Notes under the pieces: generated by a model
Seen by the model: only the letters and a program-made list of their open reading frames with translations
Told to the model about the DNA's origin: nothing
Database searches by the model: none
Made by a program: the position numbers and the translations under genes
From: Petrolisthes cinctipes
Lineage: Eukaryota > Arthropoda > Malacostraca > Decapoda > Porcellanidae
Length of the DNA stretch: 64,000 bases
Reading direction: 5' to 3'
NCBI GenBank assembly: GCA_033782935.1
Contig: JAWQEG010001343.1
Location: 31,001 to 95,000 of the forward strand
Part shown: positions 12,666-24,396 of the stretch, in pieces
How the letters are laid out: each line of letters starts with the position of its first letter
Numbering within the stretch: the stretch's first letter is position 1

Positions 12666-14201
12666 TCAGGTGTGGAGTAGAGCTGTGAGGTTGTGAGGTA
12701 ATGGGAGATCAGGGTTGGGGTATTGTGGAGTCTCTATAACACCTGGTCCAAATTTAAGTTCAAGAAAGTCCCTGACATTATTGGGAGCAGAGGCAAGGAC
12801 CCCAGCAAAAGTCACAGCAGCCAGGGGGCGGAGGAAGTGCTCTGGAAAGTCCACATCTTGCCGATGACCAGTGGACCAAGCCCCATCACGTGTCATGGTC
12901 CCTCCATGGGGAGTAAAGGGAAATATGTCAACATGGAGGTGGTTGGCAGTGCTGAAATGCACCTGGAAGAAGTTACCATCAGGTGCCCGCTGCCACACAA
13001 ACCCCTCACCATCCTCAAGGGTCTGCCAGCGTGCTGCTTTGATGGCAGGACAACGTTCCACATCAGCCGCATAGATGCCAATGTCCACGTCATAGTCCCA
13101 AGGTATGATGTCCCCACTACGCACTGCCCCTAAAAGGGTACCACCCTCCAGCCACCATCGCGCTCGACAACCCTTCAACACCTGGAATACATGGCGTGCA
13201 GTGGCTCTGAGGCCTTCCAGGCAGCAGGGTGGGGTCCATCTTCCCAGATGGAGGTATTGGGGGGTATCCTGGACAACTGTAGGAAAGCAACGAGGGGTAG
13301 TCCTGGTACATCCATACCAGTGAACGTCTCCCCCAGAGCTCACTACTTTTTTAATCCCCAGAGATTCGTATAGGGCACGGCGGCGTTCCTCCTCCAACCC
13401 TTCCTTCTTCCAGCGCAGATGTTCAGTGCTGAATAGCTGTCTCCCCTCCCCAAGAAGTCCCCCTCGCCCTACATGTACCTTCCAACCCCTTGCTGCTCCC
13501 TGCACCCCTATACTCAGTGGCAAGGGCCGTGCCATAGGGTGTGTGAGAGCCAGTAGATCTTTGGTGTGCAAAAGAAGGGCAGCCCGGCCACTTACAGCAT
13601 CACAGGCCTCACTTTGGGGTGCTGGAGCCACAGTGAGGGTCCAGGCAGCCACTTGCAAGGTATAACGGTGGCAGGTCAAGGGTGTACCTCCAACGCCAAC
13701 AGCTACCACCTGAGCATCACCACCCTCCAGCAGGTGCACCAGGTCCCGGAGCTGGGCTGATGAAGAACACCGCGCACCATCTGGCAGCAGAAGCACATGT
13801 CGAGCTCCACTCAGGAGGTGGTGGATGTTGGGGCGGGGTCGGAGCAGGTCTGGGGTGAGGACTACGGAGGGGACCCGAGGGGGCAGCACCAGAGGGGGGT
13901 ATACCACTTGGTCACTCACCACTGCAGCCCGACACAAACCACCACATGCCCTCAGAACACTTGTCACCGTCTCACCAACGTCGTTGTCAAAGGTCTCAAA
14001 CTCCCGCACCAACACCACCAGCCGACCCAGTGGATCTCCAGTATCCTCCTCCTGCCCTGCTAACCTTCCCACTCTTCCTGCCTCTATGGTGCCCTTTCCA
14101 TTACCCCACACTCCTTGCCCTGCCTGCCTCACCATCACAACAGCCACACACACCACCACCATTACCACCAGCATTCTCACCTTCCTCACACCCACCATCA
14201 T
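12666..14201 (-). CDS. FKRP: fukutin-related protein, ribitol-5-phosphate transferase
   Basis: One uninterrupted frame of 511 residues, close to the vertebrate length of about 495. ATG-ATG at 14201 is followed by a hydrophobic segment (about residues 9-25) that fits a type II ER/Golgi anchor. The stem and fold-supporting domain fill residues about 60-290. The zinc loop is visible as C298, C305 and the pair C326-C327. The catalytic LicD/nucleotidyltransferase-like domain follows: LEGGTLLGAV (351-360), then the metal triad in WDYDVD (D369, D371, D373), HLHVDIFPF, HRQDVDFPEHF and the terminal LKFGPGVIETPQYPNPDL. Known: FKRP adds the second ribitol 5-phosphate from CDP-ribitol to core M3 O-mannose glycans on alpha-dystroglycan. 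All metal and zinc ligands are present, so activity is expected. A single coding exon matches the usual FKRP structure. The coding exon is much more GC-rich than its surroundings. Confidence 0.94.
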   Translation of the reverse strand: MMVGVRKVRMLVVMVVVCVAVVMVRQAGQGVWGNGKGTIEAGRVGRLAGQEEDTGDPLGRLVVLVREFETFDNDVGETVTSVLRACGGLCRAAVVSDQVVYPPLVLPPRVPSVVLTPDLLRPRPNIHHLLSGARHVLLLPDGARCSSSAQLRDLVHLLEGGDAQVVAVGVGGTPLTCHRYTLQVAAWTLTVAPAPQSEACDAVSGRAALLLHTKDLLALTHPMARPLPLSIGVQGAARGWKVHVGRGGLLGEGRQLFSTEHLRWKKEGLEEERRRALYESLGIKKVVSSGGDVHWYGCTRTTPRCFPTVVQDTPQYLHLGRWTPPCCLEGLRATARHVFQVLKGCRARWWLEGGTLLGAVRSGDIIPWDYDVDIGIYAADVERCPAIKAARWQTLEDGEGFVWQRAPDGNFFQVHFSTANHLHVDIFPFTPHGGTMTRDGAWSTGHRQDVDFPEHFLRPLAAVTFAGVLASAPNNVRDFLELKFGPGVIETPQYPNPDLPLPHNLTALLHT

Positions 14202-15100
14202 TCAACACTAGAGAATCAACCAAACAATACAGAATCAAATACGTGCCTTGTAGCAAAGCAAGAGGGTCCAATATTAACTAAAAATTTGTCATTTAACAAC
14301 TTAAGAATTACCAGTGGTATACAAATAACTAATTTCTTAATGGTACATACTTGTTACTCCACAATTTGAGACCAATGTTAGGCAATAGGTCACTCAACAA
14401 TGAACAAGTGCAGAATTGTTACAGCTGAGTGCCTCTGCTCTCTCATATACCAATAACAAAGTGCATTGGAAACATTGCATAACAATAATGCACAAAACAA
14501 CCATCACAGACCAAGGATTTTCCTATTAGTTCAGCACTCCTTCATAGCACAGCCAGCTAAAACCACTTACAAAGCTAACTCGTTATGTAATCCACCACAG
14601 ACAGTACAAGTCATGTAGTTTGAATTTTATCCTTATTAAATAATTATGTCATTTCCAGGAGTCATAATATTACAACAGACTCTACAAATTATATTGTACA
14701 AAAATGTCCTAAAATATTTCCTACTAATATCTATACACCTCAGTATATTGAAATATGAGCTTGATGGCTAATAATCGCGTTCCATTGTACTCCATAACAG
14801 ATAAATGCATGTACAATATTTTGAAATAAAACCACTAAAAGATGCTACCAAACAGGAATGCCTAGAAGTTGCACGGCCACCTTGTATAACAACTATTCAG
14901 TTACACAAACACAAACACATGACACAAAAAGAACTGTGTAGGACTAGTCAACACCACTATGACGTTATTGTTATATAAGTAGTTAATGCAATTGCTGTAC
15001 CTTTCAGTCATTTAGCCATATAAAACAACTCCAGTCTAATGGTGTGTGGGTTCAGATGATGCACTTAACAATTTCATGAGACAATACTGCAGTCTTCTTC
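14202..15100. other. intergenic between FKRP start and CHURC1 end
   Basis: No gene seen. FKRP begins at its right edge going left, so its promoter and any 5' noncoding exon should lie here. No TATA box or clear repeat could be assigned. Confidence 0.4.
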
Positions 15101-15109
15101 TGGGGTAGA

Positions 15110-15460
15110 GGTGGTCAAGGTAAGACAATTCCTTTGGGTTTTAATGGCACAGAGTTCAGACAAAATGACACATAAGGGTTCTAATTGTGCTACGGGTCAT
15201 ATAATCATAACACTCAGCAATAGCATGAGGTTCAACCAGGGTTCAAATATAATACCAGGAGGTTTTAGTGGCACAGGGTTTCGAGAAGATGGCACCCTGG
15301 AGATTCTAACAACATTGTCTTTTGGGGGTTCTAGATACCATTCAGCAATTCATGTATAGTATAATATCCCAGACTTCTTGTTGTTCAGACAAGATAACAC
15401 CCCGGGGTTCTATTGACATGGATGCTTAGACGACACACCTGAGGGTGCAGAAATATGCAG
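15110..15460. repeat. degenerate minisatellite downstream of CHURC1
   Basis: Imperfect units of the type 'gggttttaatggcacag' + 'gttcagacaaaatg' + 'gcaccctggggttctaa' recur about four times with indels. They lie directly 3' of the CHURC1 stop on its strand and may be part of its 3' UTR. Confidence 0.5.
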
Positions 15461-15534
15461 AAATATGCACGAGACAAACAATAAAATACCTGGGGACTCG
15501 ACAAGTCCAAGACAACAAACAAACACCTGGAGGT

Positions 15535-16905
15535 TCAGAAGAGGGTGGCAGCGAGGCGAGGGTCATCAGGCTGGCAGGAACGGGTGTCATCCGCCTCGCC
15601 ACATAAAAGGCAGCTCATCTCATAGTACTGATAGTCATCCTCGACCCAGAAGCGGTGGCAGTGGCTGGCGATCACATGGCTGCACCCTCCACACACGTCT
15701 GCTGGCACACATTATTAATTACGAGTCATGTCAACTTGGCACAAGAAAGAGTAAGATAGGTAAAGTTGACCTCTGAGGTTAATGATGATAGATCTATATA
15801 TAATACAAAAATTTTCAGAGACTGGCATACCAAGCTAGCTATAAACTCTACAGACAAGTCATGATACTTTACATGGAAGGGAATCAAACTTTCCTGTATA
15901 TTAGCAGGGTTACACACAAGTATAACTCAAAGGATTTAGCAGCTCAATGGTCTGGGAAACCAACCATGATCTGCAAACTTATCTATGGCTATATCAGACC
16001 TGGAAGCAAAACAAGCTGCATTTTATAAGGCTTATGTTACTACATCTTATGCACAATCATGCACAATTATCATCCAGTGGCCTATACTGTACTACACAGG
16101 CGTACAATTTTCTCTTTGCATGGACAATGAAAATCATTCTTGGGAATTTGAAATAATAAACAATGATGACTTTAACAGGTTAAATCATTAATATCAGTTT
16201 TTCTCGATTTATCAGATTGTAAAGTCCATGGACAAAGAAAAAACTCGTAGAGACAGTCATTTTCTTGTGCATAATAATATAGTATAGTATAGTACTCACG
16301 GTCATATTCAACCAACTCCTGGTCTGTGTCCTGGGTGGTCCTGTTGGCCACCCCCACTTTGTCCTTCTGTCCGCACCCTCGACACCCTCGCAGGTTGGCC
16401 AGGTATGCCCCTGAGTCCAGACACACCGTACCCTGTCCAGAGGGAGGTTGAAGGGGGTTTGCATGTCTACATTTGATACTTATATTGGTGTCTTGGCATA
16501 ATCTAAACTACATCATGAAAAAGACTCTCAGTACAAGTGCTTAATTTTGACTAGGCAGTCTCCTTAACTGAGTAGTTGACTGTGCTAGTAAATTCTGTCC
16601 TGAATTTGAGTATTACAGTAATTTTTTATCTGTATTTTAAGTATTCAATGAGATATATCTAGGGGGGATAAGAGACAAGCAATCCAGTAAAATACAAAAG
16701 TTTTTACCCACTATGAAATGAAAACACATAAATTCAGTATCTACTAAATAGAAGGAAATTAAACCATATCTCTAAAGAACATTACATAACAAACACCTCA
16801 TATGCATCAACTGAGTAGGAGAGTGTCAAGCATGCAGAAGCATAACTTAATACTTCTTGAACTTACTCTGTCTGGATATTCTTCCTTAACACACTCGTGA
16901 CACAT
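15535..16905 (-). CDS. CHURC1: Churchill zinc-binding protein
   Basis: Exons 16867-16905, 16300-16432 and 15535-15698 join with phases 0 and 1 to give 111 residues (the vertebrate protein is 112). Seen in order: MCHECVKEEYPDR; GTVCLDSGAYLANLRGC with a following CGQKD; DHVCGGCSHVIASH; EDDYQYYEMSCLLCGEADDT; QPDDPRLAATLF at the C-terminus. The cysteine and histidine pairs (CxxC, CxxC, HVCxxC, CLLCG) that coordinate zinc in Churchill are all kept. Known: in vertebrates Churchill is induced by FGF signalling and shapes the response to it during gastrulation, acting partly through Smad-interacting protein. The molecular activity is uncertain. Donors are GTAAGT and GTGAGT and acceptors end in CAG, so the model is strong. 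It lies head-to-tail downstream of nothing obviously related. Role in an arthropod is inference. Confidence 0.95.
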
Positions 16906-18190
16906 CCTTCTGGCTTACATGCTGCAACCTCGCTCCAAAAGTCTGCAAAAATACAATACTGTAGTCTCTTAATTCTATGTGTAAGCCGCCAGTGAACTGC
17001 AGACTACTATACATATGTCTTCCAAATTTTGCCCAAAACAAAATTCGTTTAAAAGCCAAGAAACACCAATGGTAACTTGCCCACTTGAAACTGTGCTGGG
17101 AAAGAAGGAAGATATTTATGGACCCACATAGTAATTCAGATACTGTACTGTATGATGAGGTGTATGTACAATCTCCTTAAAAGATAGAATATTAAATGAC
17201 AAGAGGGGAGACTGGGAACTCAGGTAATTTCATAGTTTTATTTTAGAGTTTATTTATCGTACCTACCAGCTGATAACTGTACTGTAGTGACACTTCAATA
17301 TCTATCACAAGAAATTCTACATGTTTTTTTAATGTACAGTTAACAAAATCTATATCAGTATGGTAATAAAAGACTGGATAGTCCTACTTACCGACATTGA
17401 TGAACTCTGTCTGAATGCTTGCAAGAAGATGTTTCATAAATATTGAAGTTAACTATTAATACTTAATTGCTTTATATACTATCACAAATTCAAACTGTAC
17501 TGAACACCACTATATTATATCAGTAGCTTATATCTATGTATCTATATAGCTCTGACATTCTGAAGCTAACTCTCGTGTCACAATTTTTTTATGTTCTCTA
17601 AATGTCTTTCGGGCATACGTATGTGAGATTAGTGCTAAGGAAAGGGTGGTATCATTAACTTTCTTCATCTCTTAATTTGCATATCATAATATAGTGGTAG
17701 GAATTGAACGATGAAGAGAACCTTTCCTCAAAGTTATAGTTTAATTATACCACCCTAAGTTAAGTCTGGAGGGACACTTAAAATTACTATAGGTCCCAAA
17801 GGTAGGCAAAATGGGTAATATTGCGATTATCTGTAGCAGAAAACTACTGTTTTGGTTAGGTTGGATTAGATAGGGTTTGGTTTCCTTAATCAATATTCAG
17901 TGGAATTATCTTTTGAAAATGTATTCTTTGTTAGATATTTCAACCTTAAGATACAACTTATTTTTGTAGTGGAGGGACGAACTGCAGTCGAGCAGACATT
18001 GTTACCAAATCTCCTTGGTCAAATTATGAGAGGGCCTGTAGGCTTCTTTTAGCTACTTTCCACAAGAGCTATTTTATTTTTAAAGGTCCCAAAGCCCACT
18101 AGCCTAACGTTACCACTCTTTTACTAAATAATGATAAACAATGCTATAAGTGACCTGCAGATATAAGAATAAACGGTATTAGTACAGAAG
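16906..18190. other. 5' flank of CHURC1 and intergenic, no gene recognised
   Basis: AT-rich sequence with no conserved frame. The CHURC1 promoter should be here. No other structure was identified. Confidence 0.4.
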
Positions 18191-18199
18191 TGGACCTGA

Positions 18200-18835
18200 A
18201 TTCAGCAGTGTTGCCAGATCCGGTTGGGTCCTAGTATTTTACCCCTGTCATTTATTGTACTTTATCACGATTATTTCCCGGTAGTTTGCCCAGGTTAGGT
18301 CCCGGTAGTCTGATGGGGTCTAGGTTAGGTTAGGTCAGGTCAGGTAAGGTCAGGCTAATTTCAAAATGCCCCATTTGAATATGCCCTATCTTGGAAACGG
18401 GGCATTTGAGGAAGAAAAACCATAGAAGAAAAGTGTCTTAGAATGGTCCAAAATAGTGGGTAATGACAGTAAAATATCTATTATACAGTAAGGTCCACTT
18501 CTGTACCTTTACCGAATAAACATATAAGAGCAGCAGTTGTTCTTGTAAAAAATTACCGTAATAAGTTTTCTATTTCACGGCAAAATCTTGAGAGATTAGT
18601 TGTGCAGTACAGTACTCCAATTATGACCACATGAGTTTCTCCCCTTAAATTATCCACAAAAGATTCGGTAGTTATCTATTCTATTGATGTTTTCTATTAC
18701 GATATTTTTACCTTCTTTACCCATTAATATAATTTCTAACATTCTAAGACACTTTTCTTCCATGGCATTTTCTTCGGAAATGCCCCATTTCCAAGATAGG
18801 TCATATTCAAATGGGGCATTTTGAAATGGCAATAG
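18200..18835. mobile_element. fold-back element of the 'GCCCCATTTGAA' family, copy 1
   Basis: Left half: 'agcagtgttgccagatccgg', 'cccggtagtttgcccaggtt', 'aaaatgccccatttgaatat', 'tcttagaatggtccaaaata'. Part of this returns inverted at about 18740-18830 (attctaagacacttttcttc ... caaatggggcattttgaaat). Further copies: 19100-19610, 20190-20515, 41900-42550 and 42555-42905. No coding potential. Confidence 0.75.
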
Positions 18836-19099
18836 TCTAGATAAATACCATCAATATTAATCCTACGGTAATGGTGGTGCAAAAGGTAAACAAATCCATT
18901 CACCACCATATTATAATTAACCTTATTATAATTAACCATATTATAATTTAACCTACTTAATATGACAATAAAGTCAGTAGGGTATGATTTCTGAGTTGAC
19001 AGGGCTTGTGGTGTCCTAGGAAAGTGGTCAAAGGGAACAGTAAATAAATTAAAATGTGATGTATACAACAACACGAGTCACACCCTCTGTTTGTTGTTA

Positions 19100-19610
19100 T
19101 TGCCACACAGTGTTGCCAGGTCTGTTTGGCGTAATTACTCCATCTTCAACATCACAATTTCCCATTTTTTCCTTAATAATTCACTGTTTATTTTTTAACA
19201 TTGACATCATTTTTTTTTTGGCATTTCGTCTGGTAGAAGTTTCCCCGTTTACTCTTGAACTAATCGGTAAATATTGAATGAATTACCATTATTGGGTACG
19301 GTTTTTCTACCTTCATTACCTACTTATTCAGACCATTCTAAGACTATTTTCTTCTATGGCATTTTCTCCGCAAATGCCCCATTTACAAGATAAGTTAGGG
19401 CATATTCAAATGGGGCATTTTAAAATTAGCCTGACCTTACCTGACCTGACCTAACCTAACCTAGACCGCATCAGACTACCGGGACCTAACCTGGGCAGAC
19501 TACCGGGAAATAACCGTGGTAAAGTACAGAAAATTACCTGGGCAAAATACTGGGACCTAGCCGGATCTGGCAACACTGCTACAAAACGGTAATTCTTTCA
19601 ATAAACACCG
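19100..19610. mobile_element. same fold-back family, copy 2 (inverted)
   Basis: The right half carries 'aaatgccccatttacaagat', 'ctgacctgacctaacctaac', 'agactaccgggacctaacct' and ends 'ggatctggcaacactgct' + 'acaaaacggtaattctttca'. The left end has 'cagtgttgccaggtctg'. The family ends in an 'acggtaattctttcaat' motif. Confidence 0.7.
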
Positions 19611-19697
19611 AATAAGCTTTATATAATTTCGCTGGACTTCAAATGGACTTTAAAATTCCCTAAAACATAGAGATATTCTCCTGCCAGCCTGCAGCCT

Positions 19698-19931
19698 GGG
19701 CCGGTATTCACAAAACATCTTAGAGTTTGGACTTGTTCGTATGTTTGCATTTCTGACCTCACCATAGTGTTTCAGGTTCATTTCGAAGCCGTGAATGGTT
19801 TTGTTATTCTATTTGTATGAGCTGTTGTTATGATTTCGAAGCAGTGTCGGGTACTAGTCCTCGCCATGAATGAATGCTTACGAATAACATTTTAAGTTAA
19901 GAGTGAACTTTGCTTTTGTGAATACGGGCCC
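19698..19931. mobile_element. hAT-like MITE with GGGCC termini
   Basis: Starts GGGCCGGTATTCACAAAA and ends with the inverted 'ttttgtgaatacgggccc'. The sub-terminal sequence is also partly inverted (catcttagagtttggac / gttaagagtgaactttgc). No gene inside. hAT assignment is by TIR style only. Confidence 0.6.
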
Positions 19932-20189
19932 TGCACCGTGCAACACTGTGAATCCCCCCACCCACCATGTATTTCAACCCTTATTGTCTTACTTATTTAA
20001 CGTTAGAAGGTGACTTGTGAATGTTATAATATTGTATTTGTTTATTTTGGTGATGGTGTTACCTGATTTAGTGCTTTCTTTCACGTATAATTGAGCATTC
20101 AACTAATTAATTGCCTTTAATTCTCACGCCACACAAACTACTTTTAAATTTTTCAGTGGCCGGTGGGGTATTTATTGAAAGAATTACCG

Positions 20190-20515
20190 TTTTTTAGCAG
20201 TGTTGCCAGATCCGGCTTGGTCCCAGTACTGTGTCCCGGTCATTTTCTGTACTTTATCACGGTTATTTCCCGGTAGTTTGCCCAGGTTAGGTCCCGGTAG
20301 TCTGCCCAGGTTAGGTCCCGGTAGTCTGATGCGGTCTAGGTTAGGTTAGGTCAGGTAAGGTCAGGCTAATTTCAAAATGCCCCATTTGGAAATGGGGCAT
20401 TTGCGGAGAAAATGCCATAGAAGAAAATAGTCTTAGAATGGTCTAAATAAGTGGATAATGAAGGTAGAAAAACCGTACCCAATAACGGTAATTCATTCAA
20501 TATTTACCGCCGGGG
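20190..20515. mobile_element. 'GCCCCATTTGAA' fold-back family, copy 3
   Basis: 'ttagcagtgttgccagatcc' at the left, 'aaaatgccccatttggaaat' in the middle, and 'aaccgtacccaataacggta' + 'attcattcaatatttaccg' at the right. The palindrome core here is shortened to a directly abutting pair 'gccccatttggaaatggggc', consistent with a central deletion. Confidence 0.7.
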
Positions 20516-21254
20516 GCTGCCACTGTTTATTGGTGAGAAATGAAACATACTGAAATTATCCCATGTGCCCGCATACAGACCACTCGTGTGGTCCTTGCGT
20601 GGCGACCACCAAAGCGCCCGTGGGTCCCTGGCCTTTGTGGCAGTGGCAAGTGGAGGCAGCGCTGTGGTGGACGATCAGCTGACATTGTTGACGGTCGTGT
20701 TGGTGGTGGACCCAGCTGGTTGTAGTTATCCACACTAGCTACGGTAAATGTTATTAACTGTGATATATTAATATGTCAAGGGGAGGAACACCCAGCCCTG
20801 CATGACTTCCAGTTTATTTAAGGAGCCATGTGATGGAACACACTACCTCACCGACATCCAGGATATGGATCGAGCTACCTGTGGTTGACACGAAAAAGTG
20901 GCCCAGGTGTGGGGTGTTGCAGCTGACAGCATCCCACCACCAATCAGTGGCAGCCACCGTACACTGAAAAGTGTACTGTACCTACCATCATATCGCGATG
21001 GCTACCGTTGAAAACGAACATATATAATAATTATGATCATTTAGCCTACGCAAGGTGGATATAGGTTAATAATAATTCTAGATTATCGGCTGTACTAACT
21101 GGCTTTATTAGGGGAACACAAGTGTATACAAAATTATATAAGTAAGGACATGGATTAAGAGGGTAATTTGTTTTAGTTGTCAGATGTTAAACAGACAATA
21201 AATAAGCCATCTGCTGTATGTGTTTGTGGCTACTGTGCGACAAACTATTGATAA

Positions 21255-21425
21255 TTGTCTGTGAAACTGCATGGCTAAGCGTGTATGTGCGACGTGTTCG
21301 CAGGGTAAAGATATGTGCATGGCCAAGGAATATTCCTTGGCCATGGATATGTGTATAGCTTATCTTTACCTTGCGTGTGCATGTGTATGGTGTCAGTGTG
21401 CGTTGTGTGAGGCGAGAAAACTTAA
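21255..21425. repeat. palindrome centred on CATGGCCAAGGAATA
   Basis: A perfect 28-bp inverted core around 21334 (catggccaaggaat / attccttggccatg) sits inside longer imperfect arms with 'gggtaaagatatgtg' and 'atatctttacc'-like matches. A related core 'catggccaaggaatac' + 'ctcggccatg' occurs at 27062-27087. Probably a decayed fold-back element. Confidence 0.5.
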
Positions 21426-21495
21426 TCAGGGCACCATACACCTTCCTTTGTAACCCCGTATATTATTCATCTGTCCACTTATCCATGCACTGCTC

Positions 21496-23873
21496 CTAGC
21501 AAATGGTGCTTTTTCCAGAGACCTCCACGTTGCTGTCAATCCACGCTCTGTAATCTATTAAGGAGTACAAATTATACAGGGATGATTGTATAATATATTA
21601 CGGAAGGAAATTAATTAGAAACAAGGTGGCATGAACTAATTATAATTGTGTTTTCCCGCCATACTGTCACGCTTTAAGTGTTATAGTGTTAAATTATAGT
21701 GTTAAAACAAATATTAGCGTAATACTGTTTACATAATAAAATACACATACTATACACACACACACACACAAGAGGGAGGGAGTGTTGTGAAGGTTGTAAA
21801 CACGGTCAAGTACTACCTAGACCGTGGTTGTACACAAGACCAATAAGACTAACTTAGTCTTATTGGTCTTGGTTGTACAGTACTTACGGCTCAGGTTAAC
21901 GAAGTCGACACGGCTATCCTGCGAAGTAACACCAGCACAGTACTTTTCACTCATCATACTCACTCCTACCAGAGTCCATTTGCCTTTCATTTTCAGCATC
22001 CAGGGAGCGCCGTCGTCTCTCTATGAAGGGATATTGGACACATTAGGACGTAGGCTGCAATAATAATAATAATAATGATGATAATAGAGACTAAGTACAA
22101 GAGGTCGATATTACGCCTATAAAATCGAGTAACTAAGAGCATGTACAGTTGTGGACATATGATGCAGACACACTTCAAATGTTCTCAAGCATATGATTAT
22201 ACAGAATAGGACTTACACCACATTGTAGGTATTTATTGTCCAAGATGCTACAGGCTTGGTCATTCCTCAAGCGCCGTCCCTCGTCATGGAACCTCTCGTT
22301 GCACAAAGGACTGCGGAGAAACTGACCCTTCACCGTCCTCTGGGTTGGCCTTGTCCCCACTTCTGTTAAGGGAGAAGTACAATGTTGGCAAATCTGGAGC
22401 AACTGATTCCTCCAAACTATTCCAAGCAACAGAACACCATTATTTTTCTTCATCAGTGTAACAAAAGTGAATTACCCCCTTAAATAGGAGAAAATAGTAA
22501 TATAATAATAATAATAATGAAGTCCTACAACAATTTACCCTAAGCTGTCAAATTTAATCACTGTCTGCCACTTCCCAACATTGTAGGCTATATAATTATG
22601 TTTGATCAGATATCGCCACTGACTCAGATACAGAATTTTACAACAGTTCAGGGAACAGCTAGGACCAGATGATCAAAATTACTGGTGTTATGTTGCTTGG
22701 AATAGTTTGGTGGAAGCAGTTACTCCAGCAGATTTACCAACACTGTATTATCCCCTTATAAGGACCCTGTGACCGTGTATGAGACTTGGTGGCTTCTGAT
22801 TCCTGCTGACTATGCCACGAAACAAGCTCGACCTTCAATATTGTTGGTAAGTACGTATTTCGTGGCACAAATTGAAGGACTCGCTAGCCTCCAATTTTCT
22901 GACTACATCATGCACGGGGTCCCTTTAATTAATTAGGCTACAGGCTGTCTTACTCTTTGGGGAGGTTGTGACGTAAGGCTTAGTGTAGTACAAGTCTTTG
23001 CCACCAGGTTTCAGTGTACATATGGGAGCCACCACCTTCTCTTTCATCATTATGGGTTCCTTCATCTCGATCAGACCAACGTCGGCGTAATGATGGTCGC
23101 CTGTCATGATGATAAATGTTTGAAGAATGAGAAATGTTAGAAAAATAAAATAATGTTGAAGAAAAATAAATGTTAACAGAAAAGAATAATGTTAAAATAT
23201 AAAATGTGTGAAGAATAAAAATGTCAGAAGAATAAATGTTTGAAGAATGATAAATGTTAGAAAAATACAATAATGTTGAAGAAAAATAAATGTTAACAGA
23301 AAAGAATAATGTTAAAATATAAAATGTGTGAAGAATAAAAATGTCAGAAGAATAAATGTTTGAAGAATGATAAATGTTAGAAAAATACAATAATGTTGAA
23401 GAAAAATAAATGTTAACAGAAAAGAATAATGTTAAAATATAAAATGTGTGAAGAATAAAAATGTCAGAAGAATAAATGTTTGAAGAATGATAAATGTTAG
23501 AAAAATACAATAATGTTGAAAAATAATAAATGTTTGCAATGTCATATAATGTTAAAATATAAATGTCTGAAGAATAAATGTTAGAAGGATAAAATGTAAG
23601 AAGAATTTAAGTTTGAAAAAGAAATGTTATAATAGAATAAAAGGTTGGAAGAACAAATAAAAACAAATTAAAATCATCTTGTTGTTTTCGTTAGACAAGT
23701 GTAAAAACAAAAAAACAAAATGGTGAGAGCAGGCTGTTATCCTAATTAATCAAACCCACCTGGGCCAAACTGTGGGTGTGGAATGCCCCGTAACGCTTTG
23801 TAATGTCGACCGTCATTCGTCAACACATCGATATCTGATTCGACGACTCTCCCTGAAGTAACTGCAGCCCTGT

Positions 23874-23904
<31 letters not shown>

Positions 23905-24282
23905 GGAGGAACATTTTGATAATTATATAAAGGGGGGGGGGTTAAGGGGGTAATTCACTTTTGTTACATCGGAGTGCCTTAATTGATTCCTCCAAAGTAT
24001 GCCAGAAAACAGCAGGACCAGATGAACAAATATAAGGGTGTTCTGTTGCTTGGAATAGTTTGGAGGATTCAGTTGCTCCAAATTTACCAACACAAAATTT
24101 CCCCCTTAATTAATTCACTTCTGTTACATTGGTCGAGCGCCTTAATTGATTCCTCCAAAGTATGCCAGGACACAGGACCTCAGATGAAAAAAAATGATGC
24201 TGTTCTGTTGCTTGTATGGAATAGTTTGGAGGAATAATTTGTTCCAGATTAACTAACACTATACTACCCCCTTAATAATGAG

Positions 24283-24321
<39 letters not shown>

Positions 24322-24343
24322 TCTGACACACACACACACTATA

Positions 24344-24396
<53 letters not shown>

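Noticed and set aside
12723..14281. Plus-strand open frames over the FKRP exon
   Set aside because: Shadows of a GC-rich coding exon. None shows a domain.
18300..18360. Telomeric (TTAGG)n
   Set aside because: Only a few irregular TTAGGT/CAGGT units that recur inside every copy of a fold-back family.
22980..23510. 176-residue repetitive minus-strand frame
   Set aside because: It arises from the 120-bp tandem repeat read in one frame. Only its last part (22954-23100) is a true exon, and that is used in phase with its neighbours.
23110..23530. Regular repeats that could suggest a CRISPR array
   Set aside because: There are no unique spacers, the whole 120-bp unit is repeated, and the genome is eukaryotic.
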